IMG/VR virus record: IMGVR_UViG_3300035459_000118
Span: 1-64,000 of that record
Length of the DNA: 64,000 bases
DNA from: a virus
Direction: 5' to 3' (one strand)
Positions 8,254 to 17,055 of the stretch are shown here, in pieces. A program made the position numbers and the translations under genes. The first letter of the stretch is position 1. Each line of letters begins with the position of its first letter. The notes beneath the pieces were generated by a model, which had not been told where the DNA came from, made no database searches, and was given only the letters and a program-made list of their open reading frames with translations.

Positions 8254-8654
8254 AATGGTTTCCTTGTTATCCTCACCCCGGAATCTGCCTCTGAATCCAA
8301 GGTCTGATCGGGCGTATTTAACGCAGGCACGTCTTTCTTTTCGGTACTGGCTAAACCTTCAGGGCATTCCTTTTGAATGCCGTCTGACCTTCCCTGGCGA
8401 AGCTTTTGCAACCAGGCAATCAATTTAACCACCCACTGGAATGTAAAGAGCTGCTGAAAATAAGTTATGATCTTATCATCGACCACGCTCTTGCTTTTGA
8501 GAGCTTGAACCTTGGCACATCCCAAGAAGATTGTTATTACTCCGATGGTCTTTACGTTCTCCACTGACCAACGGAGAATGTCCTGCAAGGCATACAGAAC
8601 AAAAGCCATTGCCAGATCAACATATGGATCAGTATTGGGAATGTGCCAGTTCAT
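8250..8654 (-). CDS. Membrane protein, holin-like candidate
   Basis: 134 residues with hydrophobic stretches at about 10-27, 36-48 and 72-83, then a polar, Pro/Ser-rich tail. AAGGA lies 5 nt before the ATG. Size, several membrane segments and position among lysis-type genes are compatible with a holin, but no family match is evident. It overlaps the next gene by ATGA. Confidence 0.5.
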   Translation of the reverse strand: MNWHIPNTDPYVDLAMAFVLYALQDILRWSVENVKTIGVITIFLGCAKVQALKSKSVVDDKIITYFQQLFTFQWVVKLIAWLQKLRQGRSDGIQKECPEGLASTEKKDVPALNTPDQTLDSEADSGVRITRKPL

Positions 8655-8666
8655 AAAAAGTCCTTT

Positions 8667-9194
8667 CTACTTAGGATCACACAAACACTGAAAATGATCC
8701 GCAACCTTCATCCTGTGAAACGACGAATCCCCACAAGCACGCACAGCCCAATACATCGGCTGATATGTTCCCCATGTATATGTGTGAACAAGCTCTTGCG
8801 TATTTGGGTCAACCGACATCCGGTCACGTAAGGTGATCCGGAACCACCAGTCAGCATCCTCCTTGGCAATGGGATCTTTGCGGATGATATATTTCGGATC
8901 AATGTACCCCAGAGTATTTGCATTGATGACAGGATCACAGATCGTCAGAACAAAAGAATCCTGCCTGTATCCGAAGTCGTGCCAGAATGCTTCCCGGTGA
9001 GCCTTATCTCCCCAAGCGTCATATATCAATGGCAACCGAGGAACACTCGCCCCATCAGATTCAAAATCGATCGGCATCTCTCCTCGGCGACAGTCATGAA
9101 CCCAGATCAAAGGCTCTTCGATGATCTTACGGACGAGTCTTCCTTCAAAATACCCGCAATCTTCAGAATGAACCTGATTCAAGAACTTTGCCAT
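8667..9194 (-). CDS. DUF1353 family protein
   Basis: 175 residues. The motif ESDGASVPRLP followed by AHREAFWHDFGYR is typical of DUF1353, a small phage family of unknown function often found near lysis and tail genes. The conserved His/Asp residues suggest a metal or catalytic site. ATG at 9194 has GAGGAG 7 nt upstream. A longer open frame to 9263 would overlap the lipoprotein gene and has no ribosome site. Confidence 0.75.
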   Translation of the reverse strand: MAKFLNQVHSEDCGYFEGRLVRKIIEEPLIWVHDCRRGEMPIDFESDGASVPRLPLIYDAWGDKAHREAFWHDFGYRQDSFVLTICDPVINANTLGYIDPKYIIRKDPIAKEDADWWFRITLRDRMSVDPNTQELVHTYTWGTYQPMYWAVRACGDSSFHRMKVADHFQCLCDPK

Positions 9195-9259
9195 AATCAT
9201 TCTCCTCAGAAAAGAATTTGCCAGAAGGGAGGTGCCCGCTCCCTTCCAGTAAATCATTT

Positions 9260-9646
9260 TCACCCAGGGATGGTACTGGCGAGCAGGAGGAACTTGTCAA
9301 TTTCCACAAGGATGGCCTGCTTATACGCAGCGGACATGGGGATCAAAGTAACCGAAATCGGCTTGTCCGTCGCTATGTATCCACTGACGATGACTCCAAT
9401 AGCAGCAGCATCTCCCGGGAACTGTTTTGCGATCTCCGCCATGAGCTGATCGTACGTCAGCGACCCGGACAAGGCGACCTTGACGGCATTCAAGCCCTGC
9501 ACGACGACCGGCTTGTACTGGGGGTTGTTCTTGAGGGTCAGGTAAAATGCTGTATCCACAGCAATATTCACCGGCGCATTGGCTGTAATCCCCGCACAAC
9601 CGATCAGAAAAACCAACATCAACAACGAAACGATAATCTTCTTCAT
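9260..9646 (-). CDS. Lipoprotein
   Basis: 128 residues. The N-terminus MKKIIVSLLMLVFLIGCAG is a lipoprotein signal peptide with lipobox LIGC; the mature part begins at the cysteine. The rest is a small helical domain of unknown family. AAGGAG is 7 nt before the ATG. Beside an M15 peptidase gene it could be an outer-membrane spanin subunit or a superinfection-exclusion lipoprotein; neither can be decided here. Confidence 0.75.
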   Translation of the reverse strand: MKKIIVSLLMLVFLIGCAGITANAPVNIAVDTAFYLTLKNNPQYKPVVVQGLNAVKVALSGSLTYDQLMAEIAKQFPGDAAAIGVIVSGYIATDKPISVTLIPMSAAYKQAILVEIDKFLLLASTIPG

Positions 9647-9675
9647 CTTCTTTCTCCTTTCTTGTTGTCTTTGTT

Positions 9676-10002
9676 TTAACAAGTTTTAATCTCTCCCTTG
9701 GTGATATATCCATGCCACTCACAACCCTCGCCGTTAATCTTGATTCTCAAAATACTCGGGGTGAGTGTCAGCGTCTCGAACGTATCTCCTTCCCTCTTCC
9801 ATAAAGTGCGACCATTGCCAATGGGTGCTCCACCATCAAGGGGATTCTTGAAGCAGACAAACAGCGGATGATCAGGTCCACACAACGGACAATCAAGTCC
9901 TATACCTACCCCATGACGTTCAGGCACAGGATTATGGTCAGCATCAAAAACTCCTTCCCCACCAGCGCCTACCCAATGAGGATTTAGATCAGTCAGTTTC
10001 AT
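9676..10002 (-). CDS. DUF6527 family protein
   Basis: 108 residues. HWVGAGGEGV near the start, a CPLCG pair, NPLDGG, then LTLTPSI and CEWHGYITKGEI at the end match the small DUF6527 phage family. Cys and His residues suggest zinc binding. Function unknown. The product of this gene is commonly seen near phage cell-wall hydrolase genes, as here, where the M15 peptidase gene lies just upstream. Confidence 0.7.
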   Translation of the reverse strand: MKLTDLNPHWVGAGGEGVFDADHNPVPERHGVGIGLDCPLCGPDHPLFVCFKNPLDGGAPIGNGRTLWKREGDTFETLTLTPSILRIKINGEGCEWHGYITKGEIKTC

Positions 10003-10011
10003 ATTTCTCTC

Positions 10012-10479
10012 CTACGGTATAAACACGTGAATTCTTTTCACATTGGGACCTAGGACCTCACAATCAATATGGGTCCACGAACTTGTCGGAGGATTCGCCT
10101 CCATCCGGGTAATCTTCAACAGCCGAGGATCATCCTGATACTGCAATATCAATTTCTGAATATCGCCGGCATTAAATCCCTTAACCTTCGCATCAACAGC
10201 ATTGCCCAGTTTATGCTCGCTTTTAGGAGCTCCTGTTTTCGTAGCAGGAATACGATAGCCAGACTCTGTCAAGGGATTCACCTTCACCCAAAGCCAGTTG
10301 TTAATTGTTATGACAATATGGTCTTTCTCCGTATTCAGCTTCTCATGAAGAAACTCAGACAGGCCATCGATGGAGTCAATCAAATCGGAAGATAAGTGAT
10401 TCCAGGCATTCTCACCTTCAGATTTGAATATCTCTGGAGGAACCAATTCTTCAAGCCGAAAATACTTGCTCTTTTTCAT
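10012..10479 (-). CDS. Peptidase M15-type endolysin
   Basis: 155 residues. SEHKLGNAVDAKV (S-x-H-x3-G-x-A-x-D) and WTHIDCE supply the zinc ligands His, Asp and His of M15 D-Ala-D-Ala carboxypeptidases, which phages use as endolysins cutting peptidoglycan cross-links. No signal peptide or wall-binding domain is visible, so release would need a holin. It overlaps a 47-residue Cys-rich gene by 29 bases. Confidence 0.8.
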   Translation of the reverse strand: MKKSKYFRLEELVPPEIFKSEGENAWNHLSSDLIDSIDGLSEFLHEKLNTEKDHIVITINNWLWVKVNPLTESGYRIPATKTGAPKSEHKLGNAVDAKVKGFNAGDIQKLILQYQDDPRLLKITRMEANPPTSSWTHIDCEVLGPNVKRIHVFIP

Positions 10480-10594
10480 TTTCTTCCTCTTTCAAATCGT
10501 TTCTTTCCAATCTATTTTCACACACTTCCTGACAGTGCTTACATGGCCACCAATATTCTTTGCACCAAGGGAACTGGAGGATTATCCGCTCCAT
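10451..10594 (-). CDS. Small Cys/Trp-rich protein
   Basis: 47 residues. The N-terminal half FPWCKEYWWPCKHCQEVC has four cysteines in a C-x6-C-x2-C-x4-C pattern, suggesting a zinc or redox knuckle. Its ATG abuts the stop of the preceding collagen-like gene (TAAATG), and its end overlaps the endolysin gene. No family recognised. Confidence 0.5.
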   Translation of the reverse strand: MERIILQFPWCKEYWWPCKHCQEVCENRLERNDLKEEENEKEQVFSA

Positions 10595-11206
10595 TTATTT
10601 TCCCCAAAAGTTCTTACCTGGAACTCCCTGAATTCCCCTTTCTCCTCGATCCCCTTTCTTACCTTGCTTTCCTGAAAGATTCACCTCATCATTTATTATC
10701 TTGAATTGTTCAGTTTGGGTACAGACCGTCACTTCTCTAATCGGATTGACCGGATATGTCACACTCCATAACAACGTGTATTCTCCGGGATCAACATAAT
10801 GAGGGATCTTGACAAATATCTGATCACAATCGACTCCAACCGGAGCAACTGCATCAGAATCAACCAGGTCAATTTTATAATGATTCATCAACTTTCGGGT
10901 TAACTTTCCTTTAAGATTCATTCTTTTGCTGTAACAAACCTCATAAACCAAGGAGCCACCCGTATGAACTATCTTCCCAGTATTTATTATCTTCAATGGG
11001 GAAGATACTCTTAATGGCTCATACGGATAGAATAACCACCAAGCAATCAAAAACGAATAACATATGATCCCAATAATTGCAAAAGAGATCATGATCTCCT
11101 TGACATCGTTGCAAATGATCTTGAAAAATTCCCAGTCTATCGGAGTGTTCCAATAAATCCAGAAACGTGATATTTTATTGGTTAACAATTCTATTATCCT
11201 TATCAT
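10595..11206 (-). CDS. Membrane protein with collagen-like C-terminus
   Basis: 203 residues. One or two membrane segments occupy about 38-60 (IMISFAIIGIICYSFLIAWW). A beta-rich domain with several cysteines follows. The C-terminal 25 residues are Gly-X-Y repeats (GKKGDRGERGIQGVPGK), a collagen-like stretch. Collagen-like repeats in phages usually trimerise fibres. Here the protein looks membrane-anchored instead, which is unusual. The start overlaps the upstream stop by ATGA. Confidence 0.6.
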   Translation of the reverse strand: MIRIIELLTNKISRFWIYWNTPIDWEFFKIICNDVKEIMISFAIIGIICYSFLIAWWLFYPYEPLRVSSPLKIINTGKIVHTGGSLVYEVCYSKRMNLKGKLTRKLMNHYKIDLVDSDAVAPVGVDCDQIFVKIPHYVDPGEYTLLWSVTYPVNPIREVTVCTQTEQFKIINDEVNLSGKQGKKGDRGERGIQGVPGKNFWGK

Positions 11207-11514
11207 CTTACGACCTCCCCAGCAGTACCAGAGTTAGCATGGACATGTATTTTCTTTTCTATTTCTTCGTGGATTGTTTCACATGTCACAATCAAAGTTC
11301 TTTCGGCTATTTCTTCTTTCAACTCGTTCTTTACTTTATCGGCCTCAGACTTGAGATCATACACTGCCTGGGCCAGGTCTTTCTTTAAGGCTGCATTCGA
11401 TTCTTTGATTTCATTACGAAGAGCCTTATTGTCATCTCTCTGGATGCTGTAGAAATAAGCCATCACACCCAAAAGGAAGGAATTGATTCCCCATAGTATT
11501 TGCCAAGTCTCCAT
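11203..11514 (-). CDS. Small membrane-anchored coiled-coil protein
   Basis: 103 residues. A membrane segment at about 5-23 is followed by a long Lys/Glu/Ala helix (about 28-85) and a short tail. A strong GGAGGAAGG site precedes the ATG. Resembles phage proteins of the holin/spanin neighbourhood; also similar in layout to the product at 7927-8253. Function unknown. Confidence 0.6.
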   Translation of the reverse strand: METWQILWGINSFLLGVMAYFYSIQRDDNKALRNEIKESNAALKKDLAQAVYDLKSEADKVKNELKEEIAERTLIVTCETIHEEIEKKIHVHANSGTAGEVVR

Positions 11515-11533
11515 GCTGCCTTCCCTCCTTTTG

Positions 11534-11818
11534 CTAGAAAAATATATTCGGCCACTCGGCTTTTATGAATTCTCGTATTGCATAAGGTCTGCCTTCGACC
11601 ACTTCCTGCCGACCTTCGGTGCATGTTGCATTGTCGATCCATATATCCTTACCGTCTATTGAAACAACCGCCTGACAATGGTCATGCCCATCTGCATCCT
11701 TGCCCCCAAAAATGTAAGAGCTATACTTCTCTCCGAGGGCAAGAGCATTCCTCAACGCATTATGGCGGCACTGAGGAGGGGCGTCGATCTTCTTCTTGAG
11801 GAAGTCCCAAAAGGCCAT
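11534..11818 (-). CDS. Small transglutaminase/cysteine-protease-like protein (uncertain)
   Basis: 94 residues from ATG at 11818, just after the upstream stop, with GGAG 9 nt away. The order QCRHNALRNALALGEKY, then GHDHCQAVVSIDG and IWIDNAT gives a Cys...His...Asp series like transglutaminase-type cysteine peptidases, though the fold would be minimal. The open frame extends 144 bases further upstream inside the fibre gene; that part is not supported. Function unproven. Confidence 0.5.
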   Translation of the reverse strand: MAFWDFLKKKIDAPPQCRHNALRNALALGEKYSSYIFGGKDADGHDHCQAVVSIDGKDIWIDNATCTEGRQEVVEGRPYAIREFIKAEWPNIFF

Positions 11819-11819
11819 C

Positions 11820-13982
11820 TCACATATCTCCCAAGTACAGCACCTTGTAAGTGCTTGCCGCATTCGGATCAAATCCCGCTTCCTTGACCAAGTATCCCCT
11901 GCTCCCGCCCTTGGTGGAGAGGAGGAGTGCACCTGTGGCGGCTGGCATGGTGACTGGTTCAAGTTTCCAGTTGTCCATGGTAGCGTTTACAGCAGCACTA
12001 TTTCTTTTAATAACCGCCGTAGAATTCTTGCAAGTAAAATACCCTGCTTGACTTGCTCCTATACTTGAATAAATTTTCCCTGTTGAGGCTCCTGCTATAT
12101 TATCGCCAGCTAAAAAAGTACCGGTTATTGCACTAATATCAAGCGTAGTCCGATAAAGAGTACCTATCGTTAAAACACTCTTTTGTATTCCGATTGCTGT
12201 ACCGTCGGAAACCAAGTGCATGTTACCGGCAGGATTTTGTTCTGTATAATTGTTCCCATCAAGAACACCATACTGGCTCCATCCGGTAGGCAACGATCCT
12301 GTCCAAGCCGTAAAATCATTTCCCACATCTGCTCCCACCGCCAGCCCACTCGGAGCCGTACTTGATATATACCCCGCTGCCATCCCCGTAGCCTGATAGA
12401 AGGCGATCATGTACCTGCCATCCTGATATGGGGAGAGATCAACTCCCACCGGAGCAGCGAAAGCGTTGCTCACAGTGGTGTCCATCAGGGCATTGCCTGC
12501 TGTGATGGAGCCAGTGGCTACGATGGGAGCGTTCAGCACCTTGAAGAGTTGGTAGGTGTAGCCACTTGGGTCATTGTAGTTGAACACCGCATCCTTGGCA
12601 GACCAGTTGTAGAGAGTGCCACCCTTGAGAGAGGTGATGGTGGAGCCGGAAGTGGAGGGGGTGAGGACTTGAGCTACGCTCATCCCAGGAAATGTAGCAG
12701 TCAAGGGGCTGATTGCAGTAATTCCTGTGCTTGTTGCTCCAGCCGTAACAGCGGTATGATACTCGGTATGAGTTGCTGCATCCGTAAAGGTAGCACTTGC
12801 AGTACCATCTCTTCTAATTGCCCAAGTTCCAGAAGTTAGACTATCGCATGTAACTGATGATTTTAACAGTTTACCCTGTACGGATAAAAGTTGCGCTGTT
12901 CTTGTCGCAGCAAGAGCGGCGGCAGCGGCTGCCTTCCCAGCCGCAACCAACCAGCCCGTATCTTGTGTTGTCCATTTCGAGGTATCGTCAAACGTGGGAT
13001 CGAGTAAAAGTTCTGTGCTTGTCTCCCCCGTCCCCACGCTCCTCGTGAATCCCTGTATCGCCCTGCCAGCAGAGTCACGAACGACGAGGAGATGGCCCTG
13101 GTGATTGGTCAGAGGGGTAACGCTGAATATCTCATACGTCACTCCACCTGAGTAGTTGGGATCGAACGTGGCATCCTGGTAGGCCCAGGACTGAGTCGCA
13201 CCGCCAGAAGTGGAGTAGATTTTGGCTCCAGTGGTGGCGAGGTCGGTGACACGTTGGACTGAAATAGATGTAACATCCGTCTGCCCACCTGTAGCTCGTA
13301 CCTCAATAGTGCCCGAAGCTACAGTACTTGTTGCATACTTATTCCCCCCCCCCAAAGTGGCAAAGATTATAGAATCAGTCTGGTTATCTCTTATACTAGG
13401 ATTCGTACCAGTTGAAGCTCCCACAAAGGATGATTTGTATAAGGCGTAACGGGTTAAAATAGAGGTTTTCTTAACACCACCAAAATCAGTACAGCTAAAA
13501 GAATCAGTATCAATTATCGTTGTTGTTCCTACCGTTCCCCACCCACTGGTAAAATTAAAAGTAGCAAACGGATTTGTATCTAACGCCTCCCCCCCTGCCG
13601 CTCCAATATACCCCTCAATCCTCAGCCCATTACTCCTGACCCTGATCTTCTTCCCGATGTGAGCAGACAGATCGACCCCCACCAGTTCAAGGAGAGCACC
13701 GGCAGCAACCGTAGCAATCCGGGTGTTTATTGCCGTTACCGTACCAGAAGCGACGGGTGTAAGATCATTGACTGTTGTAGCAACAAAATCAGCGAATGCC
13801 CCACCGGAGGCAGTCCCTTCTCCATTTGTGGCGGAGATCTTCATGTTCTGTTGACTGACGGTTCCAGAGGCTACAAGTATCTTGGATACGGTATCATCCT
13901 CTTCCCCACCAGCCCACGCGGTCTGGAAGGGGAGAACGACCAGAGACAGGCAAAGGAGGTATGCGAGAAATCGTTTAAACAT
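11820..13982 (-). CDS. Secreted fibre/adhesin-like protein with signal peptide
   Basis: 720 residues. The first 25 form a clear Sec signal peptide (basic start, hydrophobic core LLCLSLVVLPF, cleavage after QTAWA). The rest is Thr/Ser/Gly/Ala-rich beta sequence with repeated blocks, for example VGVDLSAHIGKKI versus VGVDLSPYQDGRY, and FDDTSKWTTQDTGW versus NDFTAWTGSLPTGW, which resemble carbohydrate-binding jelly-roll modules. A signal peptide is unusual for a tail fibre. The protein may be exported to the host surface or periplasm. AAAGGAG lies 7 nt before the ATG. Confidence 0.6.
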   Translation of the reverse strand: MFKRFLAYLLCLSLVVLPFQTAWAGGEEDDTVSKILVASGTVSQQNMKISATNGEGTASGGAFADFVATTVNDLTPVASGTVTAINTRIATVAAGALLELVGVDLSAHIGKKIRVRSNGLRIEGYIGAAGGEALDTNPFATFNFTSGWGTVGTTTIIDTDSFSCTDFGGVKKTSILTRYALYKSSFVGASTGTNPSIRDNQTDSIIFATLGGGNKYATSTVASGTIEVRATGGQTDVTSISVQRVTDLATTGAKIYSTSGGATQSWAYQDATFDPNYSGGVTYEIFSVTPLTNHQGHLLVVRDSAGRAIQGFTRSVGTGETSTELLLDPTFDDTSKWTTQDTGWLVAAGKAAAAAALAATRTAQLLSVQGKLLKSSVTCDSLTSGTWAIRRDGTASATFTDAATHTEYHTAVTAGATSTGITAISPLTATFPGMSVAQVLTPSTSGSTITSLKGGTLYNWSAKDAVFNYNDPSGYTYQLFKVLNAPIVATGSITAGNALMDTTVSNAFAAPVGVDLSPYQDGRYMIAFYQATGMAAGYISSTAPSGLAVGADVGNDFTAWTGSLPTGWSQYGVLDGNNYTEQNPAGNMHLVSDGTAIGIQKSVLTIGTLYRTTLDISAITGTFLAGDNIAGASTGKIYSSIGASQAGYFTCKNSTAVIKRNSAAVNATMDNWKLEPVTMPAATGALLLSTKGGSRGYLVKEAGFDPNAASTYKVLYLGDM

Positions 13983-13986
13983 GGAA

Positions 13987-14226
13987 TTACTCCTTTACTA
14001 TACCTTTTTGATCAGCCAATCCAAGAGATACTGCCGCAGAAGACTGGGAGAGGATCGCATCCTTCTCCTCATCAGGGAGGGCAATGAAGGCATTAATTCG
14101 ATCTGACCTTTCCTTCTCCTTCTTCTGATTCAACCGATCATCAGCCAGTGCCTCGGCATATCCCTGGATTTCGTCTTTGATAATTTCTGCTTGTTCATCC
14201 GTCAAGGTAATTGTGATGTCTGCCAT
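13987..14226 (-). CDS. Small helical protein
   Basis: 79 residues, charged and helical, starting MADITITLTDEQAEIIKDEI. It lies between two fibre-like genes, four bases before the 720-residue protein, with GGAGGAG upstream. It could be a fibre chaperone or assembly helper, by position only. No family recognised. Confidence 0.6.
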   Translation of the reverse strand: MADITITLTDEQAEIIKDEIQGYAEALADDRLNQKKEKERSDRINAFIALPDEEKDAILSQSSAAVSLGLADQKGIVKE

Positions 14227-14228
14227 GA

Positions 14229-15761
14229 TTAAGCTCCTCCATCAATAAATAATCCAACACCTGTTGATTTACATTCGTAATATCCCGTCACAACACACTT
14301 GCACCTTATCGACGCACGGATAGTCCCATCCGAAGTAGCCTTATTACCGGCAGCCAGAGCGGTTCCATTCAGGTAGATGACATCCGTTCCAGTTACTACA
14401 TCCACGCTGAACACCGTCGCAGTTGTCGCCATCACCTCAACATTACGACCAATAACAGCCGTCGGAAGCGAGGCAATGTATGCTCCTGTAACAAGGGCTG
14501 TCTGACCTGTTGTCTCATTGATGGTCAAATTGCGGGTAGAAGAAACCGTAACCACCTGGGTGTCTCCAAGAAGTCGGCCATCCCCCTTACGATAAGAATA
14601 ACACAACCAATTCCCGGAACCCAAAGATTCAAACACTGCTGTATCACCAACAGCAGTTGTGATTGTTCTGGCTCCTGGGAGAATAAATGACGTCACATTG
14701 TATGTCAGATCCCGAGCGACTGTGAAACGCAAATAAAAGATGTATCCCGCAGGGACCGTACCGAACGTGGAAATGGCTGTCGCATCAGTTGTAATATCCA
14801 AAACATCTCCGGTAGCTGTTGATAAATCTACCGTCGCGCCGGCAAAGTCAGCACCCTTACCTCGAATCTGGCCGGTCCCATAGTGACCTGGGCCGTAGAG
14901 TTGCAGACTAGCGTTATTCCCGACAGTAGCAACGGAAAGGAACTTGCCGACAATCTGCAAACCATTTCCAACTGCCGTACTGTTTGTTTGACCGCTATCC
15001 CTACACCTTCCGGCTGTTCCGGTGCCAACAACAGCAAGATTTCCAATCACGGGAGTATTGTCAGCTACACAATTTACAATTCCCCTTGTGGCTACTTCAA
15101 GAGATTGACCTGAAGTCTTGGTGGAAATGGCAACACCCAAAATACCTACGTCACCAACAACAGCAGTTACCACATTCCCCGTATTATCAATCTTCACAAG
15201 AAGATTTGCAGTCGTTCCAGTTGTGCCGGCAGTCTTGGTTGTGCTTAGGTATGAAGACCCAAGAGTGGATGGAGCTGTTCCTTTGATGAATCCAGCCCCA
15301 GTTGTAGAGGTTGTATAATCGGTCCCTGCGCCTGCAGCAGAAATCGCTCCAGCTCCGTTTGCTTTCACAATCCCGTTCACGGCACCGACTACAGGATCTG
15401 TCTCGGTAATTACCCCGCCGCTACATTCACCATATACGAGAGACCCATCAGATCCGGCAACCTTGATGCAATATCCAACAGTAGCCGTACCGGTAACAAT
15501 CGTTGATATGGGGATACCGTTTATAATTGACCCGTCAGGCATCATATATTTAGCTGCCTGGACGGGCATGGTGCTGTACTGACGTGCTCGTGCGGCACTA
15601 GCTGGGGCAACCGTAGTAGCATTTACGATCGACACAATGCGGCCGTCGGGCAAGAGGACTTTGTCCGCAATGGGAGGATAATTGTCATATGAAGGCGTTG
15701 CCGCTAATGCCGAAAGCGAAAGCAGCAAAATCATCATTACTATAGAAAATATCTTTTTCAT
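14229..15761 (-). CDS. Secreted beta-rich fibre-like protein
   Basis: 510 residues from ATG at 15761 with GGAGGT 7 nt upstream. Residues 1-21 are a signal peptide (MKKIFSIVMMILLLSLSALA). The remainder is low in charge and rich in Thr, Gly, Val and Ala, with tail-fibre-like stretches such as TLGSSYLSTTKTAGTTGT and a capsid-cement-like segment (VEVATRGIVNC type). It forms a pair with the downstream signal-peptide protein and lies directly after terminase. An open frame to 15902 overlaps terminase and has no ribosome site. Confidence 0.6.
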   Translation of the reverse strand: MKKIFSIVMMILLLSLSALAATPSYDNYPPIADKVLLPDGRIVSIVNATTVAPASAARARQYSTMPVQAAKYMMPDGSIINGIPISTIVTGTATVGYCIKVAGSDGSLVYGECSGGVITETDPVVGAVNGIVKANGAGAISAAGAGTDYTTSTTGAGFIKGTAPSTLGSSYLSTTKTAGTTGTTANLLVKIDNTGNVVTAVVGDVGILGVAISTKTSGQSLEVATRGIVNCVADNTPVIGNLAVVGTGTAGRCRDSGQTNSTAVGNGLQIVGKFLSVATVGNNASLQLYGPGHYGTGQIRGKGADFAGATVDLSTATGDVLDITTDATAISTFGTVPAGYIFYLRFTVARDLTYNVTSFILPGARTITTAVGDTAVFESLGSGNWLCYSYRKGDGRLLGDTQVVTVSSTRNLTINETTGQTALVTGAYIASLPTAVIGRNVEVMATTATVFSVDVVTGTDVIYLNGTALAAGNKATSDGTIRASIRCKCVVTGYYECKSTGVGLFIDGGA

Positions 15762-15780
15762 CTGCGTTACCTCCAGAATT

Positions 15781-17055
15781 TCAAACAAAATCTGCGAACG
15801 AAAGAGCCTTTGCCAATTGAAGTTCCGTAAATCCCCAAACCAGGGCATCCATCCTATTCGGGCTTCTCTCTCCTGGCGTCCAGAGACACATCTCGTCCTC
15901 AAGATATCCGAACGTTCCTACATGGTGACCGCGACCTTGCTCATACACGATTGAGACAGGTTCTGCCCTTGTTCGCTTTGACTTAGAGGCGGAAACCAGG
16001 ACGACCTTTACCTGCCGATCTACCTGGGCTATGACCTGAGCGATCATCTCTCCGCCGTTATTCTTCTCGGCTACTATATACATTGCGCCAGACTGGTAAA
16101 GAGCAGCAACAGCAGCCTTAGCCCAAACAAGTGGAGTGCCTTGAATCGAATCATCACGAAATACATACCCATGATTCTTGCATTTTCCGCACGTTATGAT
16201 CCCGCACTCATCGCCAGTGGAGGAAACCGAAGGGTCAATTGCCACAATGATCTTCTCCATTTTGGGAAGATCGGAGAAGACCCTGGTCTTCTCTATCGTA
16301 TCTCTCCTCCAGAGGGCACCAGGAACCTCATCAACATCCTCGGCCAGAATCTCCATCCTGTACGCGACCGAGGTCATATCCTGAGTAATCTCGCTCAGAG
16401 CAGCTTTACTGAGATGAGGATTGTCCATCGAAGTAAAATGGAAGGCTGCATAACGAGCAGGATTCAGCTTCTGTTGTTCAGATATCTTTTTAAAGAGCTT
16501 TGCTGCATGCTGAGGATCGCTCGCCTTTGTCTTGAGAGCCGACCTCGTCCGCAGCGACGGAGGGGTATATATGAATATCGCATCTCCGTCTGTATCCAGA
16601 AGCATGGGGGCTCCAACCAACCCCCATGCATCTTCATTCATCAACTGCCATTCATCAAGGATTAGGACATCCGCATAATCTCCCCGAAGGGAATCCGCGT
16701 TCCAGGCTGTCTTTGCCTTGATACGCTGCTCGGTCCCTGGGACCTCAATGTAATGCTCCGATTCGTTTTTATAAAGAACCTTCGCTTTAATCGGCTCATC
16801 AAGTGCTCTTGTTACTGTCGCCCAGAATCTGCCGATCTGCTCCATCGTAGGAGCTGCGTAGAGAACCCGCTTTTGCTTTAAGAATACCTCGGTACCAAGT
16901 ATCCCGACTCCTACTGTCTTGCCTCCCCGTCGGCCTGCCTTGATCATCTTGCGCTTTGCAGGAGAATCAATGAACTCTCTCTGCTTGGGGGTAGGCCTTG
17001 GTAATCTTACCTTATAAGTACGTGCCTCTTGTTGGGACGATGATGCCTCCTGCAT
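15781..17055 (-). CDS. terL: Terminase large subunit
   Basis: 424 residues. The ATPase half carries Walker A GRRGGKT at about 42 and Walker B VLILDEW at about 131. The nuclease half carries AIDPSVSSTGDECG, VAEKNNGG and SPNRMDALVWG, giving the three acidic metal ligands of the RNase H-like nuclease. It pumps DNA through the portal and cuts the concatemer. The ATG shares its A with the small-subunit TGA. Confidence 0.93.
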   Translation of the reverse strand: MQEASSSQQEARTYKVRLPRPTPKQREFIDSPAKRKMIKAGRRGGKTVGVGILGTEVFLKQKRVLYAAPTMEQIGRFWATVTRALDEPIKAKVLYKNESEHYIEVPGTEQRIKAKTAWNADSLRGDYADVLILDEWQLMNEDAWGLVGAPMLLDTDGDAIFIYTPPSLRTRSALKTKASDPQHAAKLFKKISEQQKLNPARYAAFHFTSMDNPHLSKAALSEITQDMTSVAYRMEILAEDVDEVPGALWRRDTIEKTRVFSDLPKMEKIIVAIDPSVSSTGDECGIITCGKCKNHGYVFRDDSIQGTPLVWAKAAVAALYQSGAMYIVAEKNNGGEMIAQVIAQVDRQVKVVLVSASKSKRTRAEPVSIVYEQGRGHHVGTFGYLEDEMCLWTPGERSPNRMDALVWGFTELQLAKALSFADFV

